Numbered from the stretch's first letter, positions 1 through 5,137 are shown. The stretch: 6,240 bases of DNA from Syntrophaceae bacterium (GCA_023249795.1 JAHFBU010000104.1:1-6240), one strand, 5' to 3'. Notes: generated by a model not told the origin, from the sequence alone. Made by a program: numbers and translations.

Positions 1-293
1 TGCTCGATGATCCGGGCATAGGCATAGGATATGACAAAGACCGTGAGCGCCGTGGCGACGGCGATGAACACGACCAGATAGGCGTGGGAGCCCAGGGCCC
101 TGAAGGCCTCTTCCGGGCCGTAGGAGGAGGAAGAGAGGCCGTCGGCCCCCAAGCCGATCCAGGCCAGGACGGGGATGAGGGACATCTTCTGAAAGAGACT
201 TCGCTCGTGAAGATCCTTGGGGGCGCCGAACAGGCGCCGGCGCCATTGAATGGAGGAGGATTCCCTGTTTTCGGGTTCAGAGGCGGATTTCAT
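1..293 (-). CDS. APC-superfamily permease, KimA-like (N-terminal part, runs off window)
   Basis: Partial gene: the first 97 codons are visible. It encodes an integral membrane transporter of the APC superfamily, probably a cation or amino-acid importer of the inner membrane. After a polar, Arg-rich N-terminus (residues 1-33) comes a first membrane segment (about 37-57) carrying GLGADGLSSSSYGPEEAF, then a second (about 71-90). The DGLSSSSYGPE block has the same layout as the broken first helix of the Bacillus K+/H+ symporter KimA, which reads DALSSVAYGPE there. The KimA residues I recall as K+ ligands (Asp36, Tyr43) line up with Asp51 and Tyr58 here. The preceding RRRLFGAP also resembles the KimA N-terminus. 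The ATG at 293-291 overlaps the stop of the upstream gene (ATGA) and has no clear Shine-Dalgarno, so translation is probably coupled. APC membership is well supported. K+ as substrate is inference, and amino-acid transport remains possible. Confidence 0.8.
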   Translation of the reverse strand, partial: MKSASEPENRESSSIQWRRRLFGAPKDLHERSLFQKMSLIPVLAWIGLGADGLSSSSYGPEEAFRALGSHAYLVVFIAVATALTVFVISYAYARIIE

Positions 294-637
294 GAGATCG
301 GGTTATCAACGTAAACGCCGTCGGCGATAAGTCCGCAGAGGAATCCGTGCACGGCGTTGAGTTGCGCACCGGTTTCATCGTAGATACCGATGGAGAGATG
401 CCTGGCCTCGATGTTGAAACGAACGGCCCGCCCGTCATCGATCTTCATCAGGATGGGCTTGCATGCGCTGGGAAGGCCTTCTTCGTTTTCGCCTTTCACG
501 GAGAGTTCGTATTCCCCGGCCTCGACGCTGATCTCACCCGACTTCAAGGGGTGAACCGTTATCCGGGGTTGGCCGTTGAGGAGAAGGGTATAGTCATCAG
601 CCCGGCTTAAATTGGATACTGCAATTCTGGACGTCAT
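290..637 (-). CDS. small hypothetical cytosolic protein, beta-rich
   Basis: A 115-residue protein that I do not recognise. It has no signal peptide, membrane segment or Cys/His metal motif. The sequence alternates short hydrophobic and polar stretches with Gly turns (YTLLLNGQP at about 17-25, then SGEISVEAGEYELSVKG, then VRFNIEARHLSIGIYDETG), which suggests a small beta-sandwich. The middle part reads like PEGA-type repeats, but this is only an impression. The ATG at 637 is the only sensible start: the next in-frame codons upstream are not initiators. The only Shine-Dalgarno-like sequence (GGAGG, 659-655) lies 17 nt upstream, which is too far for ordinary initiation. The stop overlaps the start of the permease gene, so the two are made from one message and this protein may be an accessory or regulator of the transporter (inference). 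A consensus promoter lies about 130 nt upstream. Confidence 0.7.
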   Translation of the reverse strand: MTSRIAVSNLSRADDYTLLLNGQPRITVHPLKSGEISVEAGEYELSVKGENEEGLPSACKPILMKIDDGRAVRFNIEARHLSIGIYDETGAQLNAVHGFLCGLIADGVYVDNPIS

Positions 638-659
638 GTTTCTTTTATCAAAAACCTCC

Positions 660-689
660 GTATTATCATAAGGTCGGCCCTGATATTAC
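660..689 (-). repeat. inverted repeat (leader hairpin) just upstream of the hypothetical protein gene
   Basis: GTATTATCA (660-668) and TGATATTAC (681-689) pair over eight of nine positions around a 12-nt loop. The loop itself contains AGG and CCT halves that could extend the structure. In the minus-strand transcript this hairpin sits directly before the GGAGG at 659-655, where it could influence ribosome access. It is not followed by a proper U-run, so it is not a convincing terminator. Confidence 0.45.
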
Positions 690-773
690 CTTTGACGCAA
701 GAAAGCAAGCAATAAATACCCGCTCGGCATCTCCATCTCGAAGACCGGCTATCCTGTCAAACTTTTGGGAACG

Positions 774-803
774 ATTATAGAATGAAGCTTTGCAGCCTGT
801 CAA
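774..803 (-). promoter_or_regulatory. sigma-70 promoter for the minus-strand hypothetical-permease pair
   Basis: On the minus strand a perfect TTGACA (803-798) and a perfect TATAAT (779-774) are separated by 18 nt. The expected start of transcription is near 767, giving a leader of about 130 nt before the ATG at 637. The -35 box lies within an imperfect palindrome, CCTGTCAACAGG (796-807), which could be an operator. No transcription data are available. Confidence 0.75.
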
Positions 804-807
804 CAGG
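796..807. repeat. palindrome over the minus-strand -35 box
   Basis: CCTGT-CA-ACAGG is a perfect 5-bp inverted repeat with a 2-bp centre. It covers the whole -35 hexamer of the minus-strand promoter. The half-sequence CCTGTCAA recurs at 753-760, downstream of the transcription start. This placement suits a repressor site, but no known regulator motif is recognised. Confidence 0.35.
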
Positions 808-824
808 TACCCCACCAAGAGGGT

Positions 825-838
825 TATCGCACCCGATA
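825..838. repeat. inverted repeat between the divergent promoters
   Basis: TATCG-CACC-CGATA is a perfect 5-bp dyad with a 4-bp spacer. It is centred about 35 bp upstream of the plus-strand -35 box and lies between the two divergent promoters. It is a plausible operator by position only. A short AT/GC-mixed dyad of this size can also occur by chance. Confidence 0.3.
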
Positions 839-865
839 TCTTTCAGGTTGCCTGCTAAAATCGCA

Positions 866-894
866 TTGACACTCAAGACCCCGCCCCTTATACT
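866..894 (+). promoter_or_regulatory. sigma-70 promoter for the glycosyltransferase gene
   Basis: A perfect TTGACA (866-871) and TATACT (889-894) are separated by the optimal 17 nt. Transcription would start near 901. A short 5-bp dyad, AGAAG-CAA-CTTCT (905-917), falls at the start of the predicted message. With only 13 nt between the glycosyltransferase and the regulator gene and no terminator visible there, this promoter may also serve the regulator. Confidence 0.75.
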
Positions 895-932
895 CAGGCC
901 ATATAGAAGCAACTTCTAAATAATAATTAAGA

Positions 933-1568
933 ATGCCTATGGTTTCCATAATTATCCCTGTCCGGGAAGAAAATGCCGATCTCCTTGTTTATAAATTAGA
1001 GAAACTAGAAGAAGGTTCATTTTGTGATTTTGAGGTGATCATCGTCGATGATTGCAGTCCCCGGCACATGGAGAATTTGGGGAAATTCAAGTTCCCGTAT
1101 TCCATCCTTCGACTGGATGACCCGACCCCATACAATATGACCGTGGCAAGGAACAGGGGGGCTGATATTGCACGGGGAGAGTGGATTGGCTTCACGGATG
1201 TGGATATTTCCTTTTCCTCCGATGATATGAAGAGCCTGTTGGAAAGAACCATCTCCAATGGAAGCGAAGTTGGAATTGGCTGCGTAAAACTTCCTCATGG
1301 AATTCATCCCGGCTGGAAGGATGGGCTCACTTGGTTCGGGGTTATGACCAAATCTATTTTCTTGAGAGCCGGTAAATTCGATGAGGGGTTTCGGGGACAT
1401 TACGGATGGGATGATATCCTGCTTCACAGGGCCCTCTCAAAATTGACAAATTTTACCTATGTGGACAGCATATTTGCTTATTGCCGCAGGCTGGACAAGG
1501 GTTCCGCCGGGGGAGTGGATATTGAGACGAACAGAAGGAAGTTTCTTGAAATTATGAGAAAAGGATAA
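933..1568 (+). CDS. family 2 (GT-A fold) glycosyltransferase
   Basis: A 211-residue soluble protein that transfers a sugar from a nucleotide-sugar donor, probably at the cytosolic face of the membrane for a surface glycan. Donor and acceptor cannot be told. It has the GT2 layout: VSIIIPV at residues 4-10, EVIIVDDCS at 34-42, ARNRGADIARGEWIGFTDVD at 72-91 with the metal-binding DVD (89-91), and a late YGWDD (157-161), the acidic motif typical of GT7-C/chondroitin-synthase-like C-termini. No membrane segment is present. The ATG at 933 has only a weak ribosome site (AATTAAG), and the ATG at 939 is an alternative that starts directly at the first strand. Base composition is clearly lower in GC than in the flanking genes, and AT-rich codons (ATA, AAT, TTT, GAA) are common, which suggests separate acquisition. 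It lies 13 nt before the regulator gene. Confidence 0.87.
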   Translation: MPMVSIIIPVREENADLLVYKLEKLEEGSFCDFEVIIVDDCSPRHMENLGKFKFPYSILRLDDPTPYNMTVARNRGADIARGEWIGFTDVDISFSSDDMKSLLERTISNGSEVGIGCVKLPHGIHPGWKDGLTWFGVMTKSIFLRAGKFDEGFRGHYGWDDILLHRALSKLTNFTYVDSIFAYCRRLDKGSAGGVDIETNRRKFLEIMRKG

Positions 1569-1581
1569 GGTAGCATAAGCG

Positions 1582-2067
1582 ATGAGCATGGTTCAATCGA
1601 GGGGTTCAACACTCGCCATCCTGATCGTCAACGACGAGGCCAACATCCGCAAGATGCTGTCCGTCTGTCTGGAGACCGAAGGACACCGGGTGACGGCGGT
1701 GGGCAATCCCGAAGAGGCCCTGGCTGAGGCCTCCCGCCGCTCCTTCGACGTCGCCTTCGTCGATCTGCGTCTGGGTGTCGCCAGTGGGATCGACCTGATT
1801 CCCGCCCTCCTGAACACCTCGCCCTGGCTGCGGATCATCGTCATTACGGCCTACGCCTCGATCGACACCGCCGTCGATGCCGTCAAACGGGGCGCAACCG
1901 ATTACATTCCGAAACCCTTCACGCCCGCACAGATCAAACTCGCCGTCCACAAGGTCTTCGAGATGCGTTCGCTGGAACAGAAGGTGGCCTCCCTGCGGGA
2001 GGATTTGGGACGCTCGCCGTCAGCCTGGCCCGCGAGGCGGCCCCCACCGATGCGACCCTCCTGCTGA
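1582..2067 (+). CDS. response regulator receiver half of a split NtrC-class regulator
   Basis: A 161-residue reading frame whose first roughly 140 residues are a complete CheY-like receiver. The acidic pocket is Asp18-Glu19, the phospho-acceptor is Asp61 in AFVDLRLG, the switch Thr is Thr89 in VITAYAS, and the conserved Lys is Lys111 in YIPKPF. A helical linker follows (SLEQKVASLREDL, to about residue 141), then Arg/Pro-rich out-of-frame residues to a stop at 2065-2067. The wording around the phosphorylation site and the AVDAVKRGATDY stretch resemble AlgB. AAGG (1567-1570), overlapping the end of the glycosyltransferase gene, is the likely ribosome site for the ATG at 1582; a second ATG lies at 1588. 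If translated as it stands, the product would be a receiver without an output domain. The continuation (AAA+ and DNA-binding parts) lies in the -1 frame immediately downstream. Confidence 0.75.
   Translation: MSMVQSRGSTLAILIVNDEANIRKMLSVCLETEGHRVTAVGNPEEALAEASRRSFDVAFVDLRLGVASGIDLIPALLNTSPWLRIIVITAYASIDTAVDAVKRGATDYIPKPFTPAQIKLAVHKVFEMRSLEQKVASLREDLGRSPSAWPARRPPPMRPSC
1988..2002 (+). repeat. small GC-rich hairpin at the frameshift junction
   Basis: CCTCCC (1988-1993), a TGC loop and GGGAGG (1997-2002) form a perfect 6-bp stem within the codons for ASLREDL, directly before the point where the frame changes. Short GC hairpins can promote deletion or sequencing compression. They are also a common coincidence in GC-rich coding DNA. 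Confidence 0.35.
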
Positions 2068-2147
2068 GAGGAGAGAGCGGCACGGGCAAGGGGGTCCTGG
2101 CAAGGGCCATCCACGGCTGGAGCCAACGGGCGAACAACCCTTTCAGC

Positions 2148-2894
2148 GTGCTGTCCTGCCCCTCCCTGTCGCCGGAACTTCTGGAAAGCGAACTGTTCGG
2201 CCACGCGAAGGGGGCCTTCACCGGCGCCATCCGCGACAACCCCGGCCGCGTCAGCGCCTGCGAAGGCGGAACCCTGCTCCTGGACGAGATCGGCGACCTC
2301 CCCTTGACACTCCAGCCGAAACTCCTGCGGTTCGTTCAGGACAAGGAATACGAGCGCGTCGGCGACTTCGTGACGCGCCGGGCCGACGTCAGGATCATCG
2401 CGGCAACGAATGTCGACCTGGAAAAGTCCCTTCGGGAGGGCCGGTTCCGGGAGGACCTCTTCTACCGGCTCAACGTGATCCAGATCGTGCTCCCGCCGCT
2501 GCGGGAGCGGCCGGAGGATCTGGTCGCCCTGGCCGAGCGCCTCGTGGTCTTCTTTGGCCGGAGCTGCCACCGGGCCGTGGCGGGTTTCACCGACGGAGCG
2601 ATCGATGTCCTGACGCATTACGGCTGGCCCGGAAACATCCGCGAATTGAGAAACGTCATCGAGAGGGCCGTCATCCTCTGCCGGGGGGAGAGGATCGACG
2701 TGCCTCACCTGCCGGAGAACCTGCGCGCCGCCGATCGCTCGATCCGCTTGGGAGACCCCCTGCGCCTCGACCGGATTGAAGAGGAGCACATCCGGCGCAT
2801 CCTGACCGATGCCGGCTCCCTTCAGGAGGCGGCCGCTATCCTCGGCATCGACCAGGCCACCCTCTGGCGCCGCCGCAAACAATACGGCATCTGA
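2148..2894 (+). CDS. sigma-54 activator half (AAA+ and Fis-type HTH) of the split regulator
   Basis: Carries the output domains of an NtrC-class activator that remodels sigma-54 RNA polymerase. Homologous sequence in this frame begins well before the formal GTG start, at about 2022 (SLAREAAPTDAT), and includes the Walker A GESGTGKG at 2070-2093. No ATG, GTG or TTG lies in frame between about 1989 and 2148, so a protein begun at 2148 would lack Walker A and could not hydrolyse ATP. Inside the frame are the sigma-54-contacting GAFTGA (2211-2228), Walker B LLLDEIGD (about 2277-2300), FREDLFYRLNV with LPPLRERPEDL, the WPGNIRELRN segment, and a C-terminal Fis-like helix-turn-helix (EAAAILGIDQATLWRRRKQYG). 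The sequence from SCPSLSPELLESELFGH through QDKEYERVGD is strikingly AlgB-like. The stop at 2892-2894 is followed by a sigma-54 promoter. Confidence 0.72.
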   Translation: MLSCPSLSPELLESELFGHAKGAFTGAIRDNPGRVSACEGGTLLLDEIGDLPLTLQPKLLRFVQDKEYERVGDFVTRRADVRIIAATNVDLEKSLREGRFREDLFYRLNVIQIVLPPLRERPEDLVALAERLVVFFGRSCHRAVAGFTDGAIDVLTHYGWPGNIRELRNVIERAVILCRGERIDVPHLPENLRAADRSIRLGDPLRLDRIEEEHIRRILTDAGSLQEAAAILGIDQATLWRRRKQYGI

Positions 2895-2900
2895 AGATCC

Positions 2901-2944
2901 TTGCATCCTGCAATCCCTTCTGGCGGAACTTTTGCGAACTGCAA
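2901..2944. repeat. pair of 13-bp imperfect palindromic repeats flanking the sigma-54 promoter
   Basis: TTGCATCCTGCAA (2901-2913) and TTGCGAACTGCAA (2932-2944) agree at 10 of 13 positions. Each is an inverted repeat of TTGC/GCAA, and the first extends to TTGCA/TGCAA. Their starts are 31 bp apart, close to three helical turns, so they lie on the same face of the DNA. The second copy covers the -12 element, so a protein bound there would interfere with polymerase. Confidence 0.45.
2921..2936 (+). promoter_or_regulatory. sigma-54 (-24/-12) promoter upstream of the kinase-kdp unit
   Basis: TGGCGGAACTTTTGCG matches the sigma-54 consensus TGGCAC-N5-TTGC at the -24 TGGC (2921-2924) and the -12 TTGC (2932-2935) with the exact required spacing (GG, ten bases, GC). 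Transcription would start near 2947, about 103 nt before the kinase ATG. The gene just upstream encodes a sigma-54 activator, which strengthens the call. No competing sigma-70 promoter was seen in 2895-3049. Confidence 0.7.
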
Positions 2945-3034
2945 GGAGGTGCGCCAACCTGCCAAATAAATAGCTCGTAGAATCATCGCGGTATGGATGA
3001 CCCATGCCGGCACGCTCCTTTCTCAAAACCTCAC

Positions 3035-3042
3035 AGGGAGGA
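3035..3042 (+). promoter_or_regulatory. ribosome binding site that fixes the kinase start
   Basis: AGGGAGGA lies 7 nt before the ATG at 3050. An in-frame ATG at 2993 would add 19 polar residues ahead of the first membrane helix and has no ribosome site, so 3050 is preferred. Confidence 0.8.
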
Positions 3043-3049
3043 CAAAGCC

Positions 3050-4879
3050 ATGTTCGGACTGCGCCGGAAACTATCCTTGGGGTTCGGGGGGCTGCTGTTG
3101 ATCACCTTGATCATCGGCGGCCAGAGTATTTTCCAGTTTCGGGAACTCGGGCAATCCATCGACGTAATCCTGCGCGAGAACTACCGCAGCGTCGTGGCTT
3201 GCCAGGAGATGAAGGAAGCCCTGGAACGCATGGACAGCGGCATCCTCTTCGTCCTTCTGGGGTATGACGAGGAGGGGCAAAAGTTGATCCGTGCAAATGA
3301 AGAACGGTTCGAAACGGCCCTGCGGGTCGAGCTGAACAACATCACCGTCCATGGAGAAGGTGAAAAAGCCGAGGCCCTCAAGAACCTCTTCGCCCGTTAC
3401 AGGGAAGCCCTGCACGGGATCAAGCCAAAGCCCCCCTCTAACGAATCGCATCGCAACCGGTATTTCCGGGAGGTTCTGCCGCTATTTCAACAGACAAAAA
3501 ACACAGCGGATGAGATCCTGCGAATGAACCAGAACAACATGAACGATGCCAACGAAAAGGCAAGAAGGCAGGCTGCCGTGGCCGGGCAGCGGATGTACCT
3601 CCTGCTCTCTTTCGGCGTTCTGATCGCCGTGGCCTTCATCTTTTTCACGGGACGGTGGATCCTGCGGCCCATCAACCGTCTGATCCGCTCCGCCGAAGAG
3701 ATCCGGGGCGGAAACCTGGACCTCGTCGTGCAGACCGGCTCTCGGGACGAGATCGGCCGATTATCGGAAGCGTTCAACGATATGGCTGCCAGTCTCCGCG
3801 AATTCCGACGCAGCGACCAGGCAAAACTGATCCGCACCCAAAAGGCGACTCAGGAGACCCTCGACAGCCTGTCCGAAGCCGTAGCCATCGTGGATCTGGA
3901 GGGAAAGGTCGAGATAGCGACGGAAGCCGCACGCAAGCTTTTTGAAATCAAGGCGGGTAATCACCTCAAGGACCTTAAGTATCGCGAGCTGTTCGAGTTG
4001 TTCCAGAATGTCGTTGCCGGCGTTTCCGACCAGCTTGGCAAAAGGCAAAAGGTCCTTCAACTGTTCGTGAATGGAAGAGAGCGCTATTTTTCCTTCGATG
4101 CCGCGCCCATCCAAAACCGGGAAGGACAATTGACGGGGGTGGTTCTGATCCTGAAGGATGTGACGGAGCCGCGCCGCCTGGAGGAGATGAAAAGCAATCT
4201 CGTCTCCACGGTATCGCATCAGCTCAAGACCCCCTTGACTTCGATCAGGATGGCCATTCACCTGCTGCTGGAAGAGAAGGTCGGACCTCTGACCGAAAAA
4301 CAGGTGGAACTCCTGCTGGCGGCCCGCGATGAAAGCGATGCGCTCCACGGCATCCTGGCGAACCTGCTGGATATCAGCCGCATGGAATCCGGCATTCTTC
4401 AGATGAATTTTCGGGATGTCTCTCCTGCGACGCTGGTAACGGAGGCTGTAGCCCCCTTCCACAGGGCAGCCCAGGACAGCGGGGTGGAACTGAAGACAAT
4501 CATTCCCGGCGATCTGCCGATGGTCAGCGCCGACTCATGGCAGATCGGCCAAGTCTTTGCCAACCTCTTGTCCAACGCGCTTCGCTATACAGCGCCCGGG
4601 GGGCAGATAACGGTCTCGGCCGAGGCTGATGAACGGACGGTCCGTTTTTCCGTCTCCGACACGGGCGCCGGCATCCCCCATCAGTTTCTCCCGCGGATTT
4701 TTGAACATTTTTTTCGGGTACCGGAACAAAAGTCGGAAACGGGCGCCGGTCTGGGGCTGGCCATTTCCAAGCGGATCGTCGAAACCCACGGCGGCGCGAT
4801 TACGGTGGAGAGCCGGGAGGGAAACGGAACAACCTTCACCTTTACCCTGAGGCGGGCGGATCGTCCCGCTGGAGAGTAA
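3050..4879 (+). CDS. KinB-type membrane sensor histidine kinase
   Basis: A 609-residue inner-membrane kinase that senses a signal outside or in the membrane and phosphorylates a response regulator. Domains in order: first membrane helix (about 10-30), an all-helical periplasmic sensor (about 31-181), second membrane helix (182-204), HAMP (about 205-256, RPINRL to FNDMAASL), PAS (about 265-370), then the transmitter. The transmitter has an H-box with His390 in VSHQLKTPLTS, an N-box with Asn509 in NLLSNALRYT, G1 DTGAGI from Asp537, an F-box FEHFFRV, and G2 GAGLGLAI at about 565. It therefore looks fully active. The layout of helix, helical sensor, helix, HAMP, PAS and kinase matches KinB, and the neighbouring regulator is AlgB-like, so they are probably partners. 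It lacks the KdpD N-terminal, Usp and four-helix membrane domains. It follows a sigma-54 promoter and lies 2 nt before the next small gene, so it is probably co-transcribed with kdp. Confidence 0.9.
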   Translation: MFGLRRKLSLGFGGLLLITLIIGGQSIFQFRELGQSIDVILRENYRSVVACQEMKEALERMDSGILFVLLGYDEEGQKLIRANEERFETALRVELNNITVHGEGEKAEALKNLFARYREALHGIKPKPPSNESHRNRYFREVLPLFQQTKNTADEILRMNQNNMNDANEKARRQAAVAGQRMYLLLSFGVLIAVAFIFFTGRWILRPINRLIRSAEEIRGGNLDLVVQTGSRDEIGRLSEAFNDMAASLREFRRSDQAKLIRTQKATQETLDSLSEAVAIVDLEGKVEIATEAARKLFEIKAGNHLKDLKYRELFELFQNVVAGVSDQLGKRQKVLQLFVNGRERYFSFDAAPIQNREGQLTGVVLILKDVTEPRRLEEMKSNLVSTVSHQLKTPLTSIRMAIHLLLEEKVGPLTEKQVELLLAARDESDALHGILANLLDISRMESGILQMNFRDVSPATLVTEAVAPFHRAAQDSGVELKTIIPGDLPMVSADSWQIGQVFANLLSNALRYTAPGGQITVSAEADERTVRFSVSDTGAGIPHQFLPRIFEHFFRVPEQKSETGAGLGLAISKRIVETHGGAITVESREGNGTTFTFTLRRADRPAGE

Positions 4880-4881
4880 CG

Positions 4882-4965
4882 ATGCTCGATCTTGTCTATC
4901 TTTCGGTGGTCTTCGTTTTCTTTGTCCTTTGCCTATGCTTTGTCTGGGCGTGCGAGAGGTTTTGA
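4882..4965 (+). CDS. 27-residue single-span membrane peptide preceding kdpF
   Basis: The reading frame MLDLVYLSVVFVFFVLCLCF followed by VWACERF encodes one hydrophobic helix flanked by an acidic N-terminus and a CERF tail. It has a good ribosome site (GGAG, 4871-4874, 7 nt before the ATG), starts 2 nt after the kinase stop and ends 2 nt before kdpF. From memory, short peptides of the pattern M-D-x-x-Y-L...CERL occur just before kdpF/kdpA in other proteobacteria, usually unnamed. It may be an accessory subunit of the Kdp complex or only a relic KdpF-like peptide. The tight spacing and ribosome site argue that it is translated. No function is established here. Confidence 0.72.
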   Translation: MLDLVYLSVVFVFFVLCLCFVWACERF

Positions 4966-4967
4966 TC

Positions 4968-5051
4968 ATGTGGGAAATCTTCGTGGGACTGATCGGGGCG
5001 GCCCTGATCGTCTACCTTCTGGTCGCCGTCATTCGGCCCGATATGTTCTGA
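4968..5051 (+). CDS. kdpF: K+-transporting ATPase small subunit KdpF
   Basis: A 27-residue membrane peptide with one helix (about 3-22) ending in VAVIRPDMF. The C-terminal Arg-Pro-acidic-x-Phe signature is typical of KdpF (RPERF/RPEKF in relatives). KdpF sits beside KdpA in the inner membrane and stabilises the KdpFABC K+ pump. GAGAGG (4954-4959), inside the end of the preceding peptide gene, is the ribosome site, 8 nt before the ATG. Unlike the usual arrangement of near-contact, kdpA begins 100 nt downstream. Identification rests on the C-terminal motif plus position before kdpA. Confidence 0.88.
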   Translation: MWEIFVGLIGAALIVYLLVAVIRPDMF

Positions 5052-5070
5052 GGGGTTCGGGAAAGCCCAT

Positions 5071-5085
5071 TGGCATTTCATGCCA
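5071..5085 (+). repeat. perfect inverted repeat in the kdpF-kdpA gap
   Basis: TGGCAT-TTC-ATGCCA is a 6-bp stem with a 3-nt loop, in the 100-nt gap between kdpF and kdpA. It is not followed by a T-run, so it is not an intrinsic terminator. An RNA hairpin or a protein-binding dyad are both possible. The rest of the gap (to 5137) shows only a poor sigma-70-like pair (TTGCGT at 5092, TATTGT at 5114, 16-nt spacer) that I do not call. Confidence 0.4.
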
Positions 5086-5137
5086 GGCCGATTGCGTGGC
5101 AGTGTTTGGACTCTATTGTAAGATGAAATCGATTGGG

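Larger units (their letters stand above)
1582..2894 (+). pseudogene. AlgB-type sigma-54 response regulator, frameshifted in the interdomain linker
   Basis: The two halves above make one regulator in domain order receiver, AAA+, Fis HTH, at about 437 codons against about 450 for AlgB as I recall it. The reading frame drops by one (a loss of 3n+1 nt or gain of 3n+2) somewhere between about 1995 and 2022. The conserved linker segment that normally precedes the AAA+ domain (a serine-rich stretch ending SPAM, then about five residues before LAREA) is missing or reduced to a remnant, so a deletion of a few tens of bases fits better than a single-base error. An assembly or sequencing error is still possible. 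No slippery heptamer suited to programmed -1 frameshifting was found at the junction. Confidence 0.65.

Noticed and set aside
1990..2030. Programmed -1 ribosomal frameshifting joining the two regulator halves
   Set aside because: No X-XXY-YYZ slippery heptamer is in the correct phase here, the linker also appears to have lost residues, and NtrC-class regulators are not known to use frameshifting. A mutation or sequence error is simpler.
1877..2779. Plus-strand open frame of 300 codons overlapping the regulator in a third frame
   Set aside because: Its product is Arg/Pro/Gly-rich, typical of an off-frame reading of GC-rich DNA. It contains none of the receiver or AAA+ motifs, which lie in the other two frames.
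2771..2795. CCGGAT-N13-ATCCGG dyad about 155 bp upstream of the predicted sigma-54 start as an activator site
   Set aside because: The distance is suitable, but it lies in conserved GC-rich coding sequence of the regulator and a 6-bp dyad with a 13-bp spacer is easily coincidental. It resembles no known activator motif.
2901..2925. Intrinsic terminator after the regulator gene
   Set aside because: The TTGCA/TGCAA stem is only 5 bp and is followed by a C/T mix without a T-run.
2943..2973. Very strong Shine-Dalgarno-like AAGGAGGTG just after the sigma-54 promoter
   Set aside because: Only a CTG with three more codons before a stop lies at the right distance, so there is no credible gene. It also overlaps the predicted transcription start and the second palindromic repeat.
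1902..3026. Long minus-strand open frame of 374 codons opposite the regulator gene
   Set aside because: It is the GC-rich antisense shadow of the receiver/AAA+/HTH sequence. The plus strand carries unmistakable conserved motifs, and the antisense product is low-complexity without any recognisable domain.
2993..3049. Upstream in-frame ATG (2993) as the kinase start
   Set aside because: It has no ribosome site and would add a polar, His/Arg-rich extension ahead of the first membrane helix. The ATG at 3050 has AGGGAGGA at ideal distance.
3761..4462. Minus-strand open frame of 233 codons opposite the kinase
   Set aside because: It is antisense to the PAS and H-box region. It has no ribosome site and no recognisable domain.
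5071..5086. Second sigma-54 promoter (TGGCAT...TGCC) before kdpA
   Set aside because: The spacing between GG and GC is 8 bp rather than 10, so the -24/-12 rule is broken. The sequence is better described as a hairpin.
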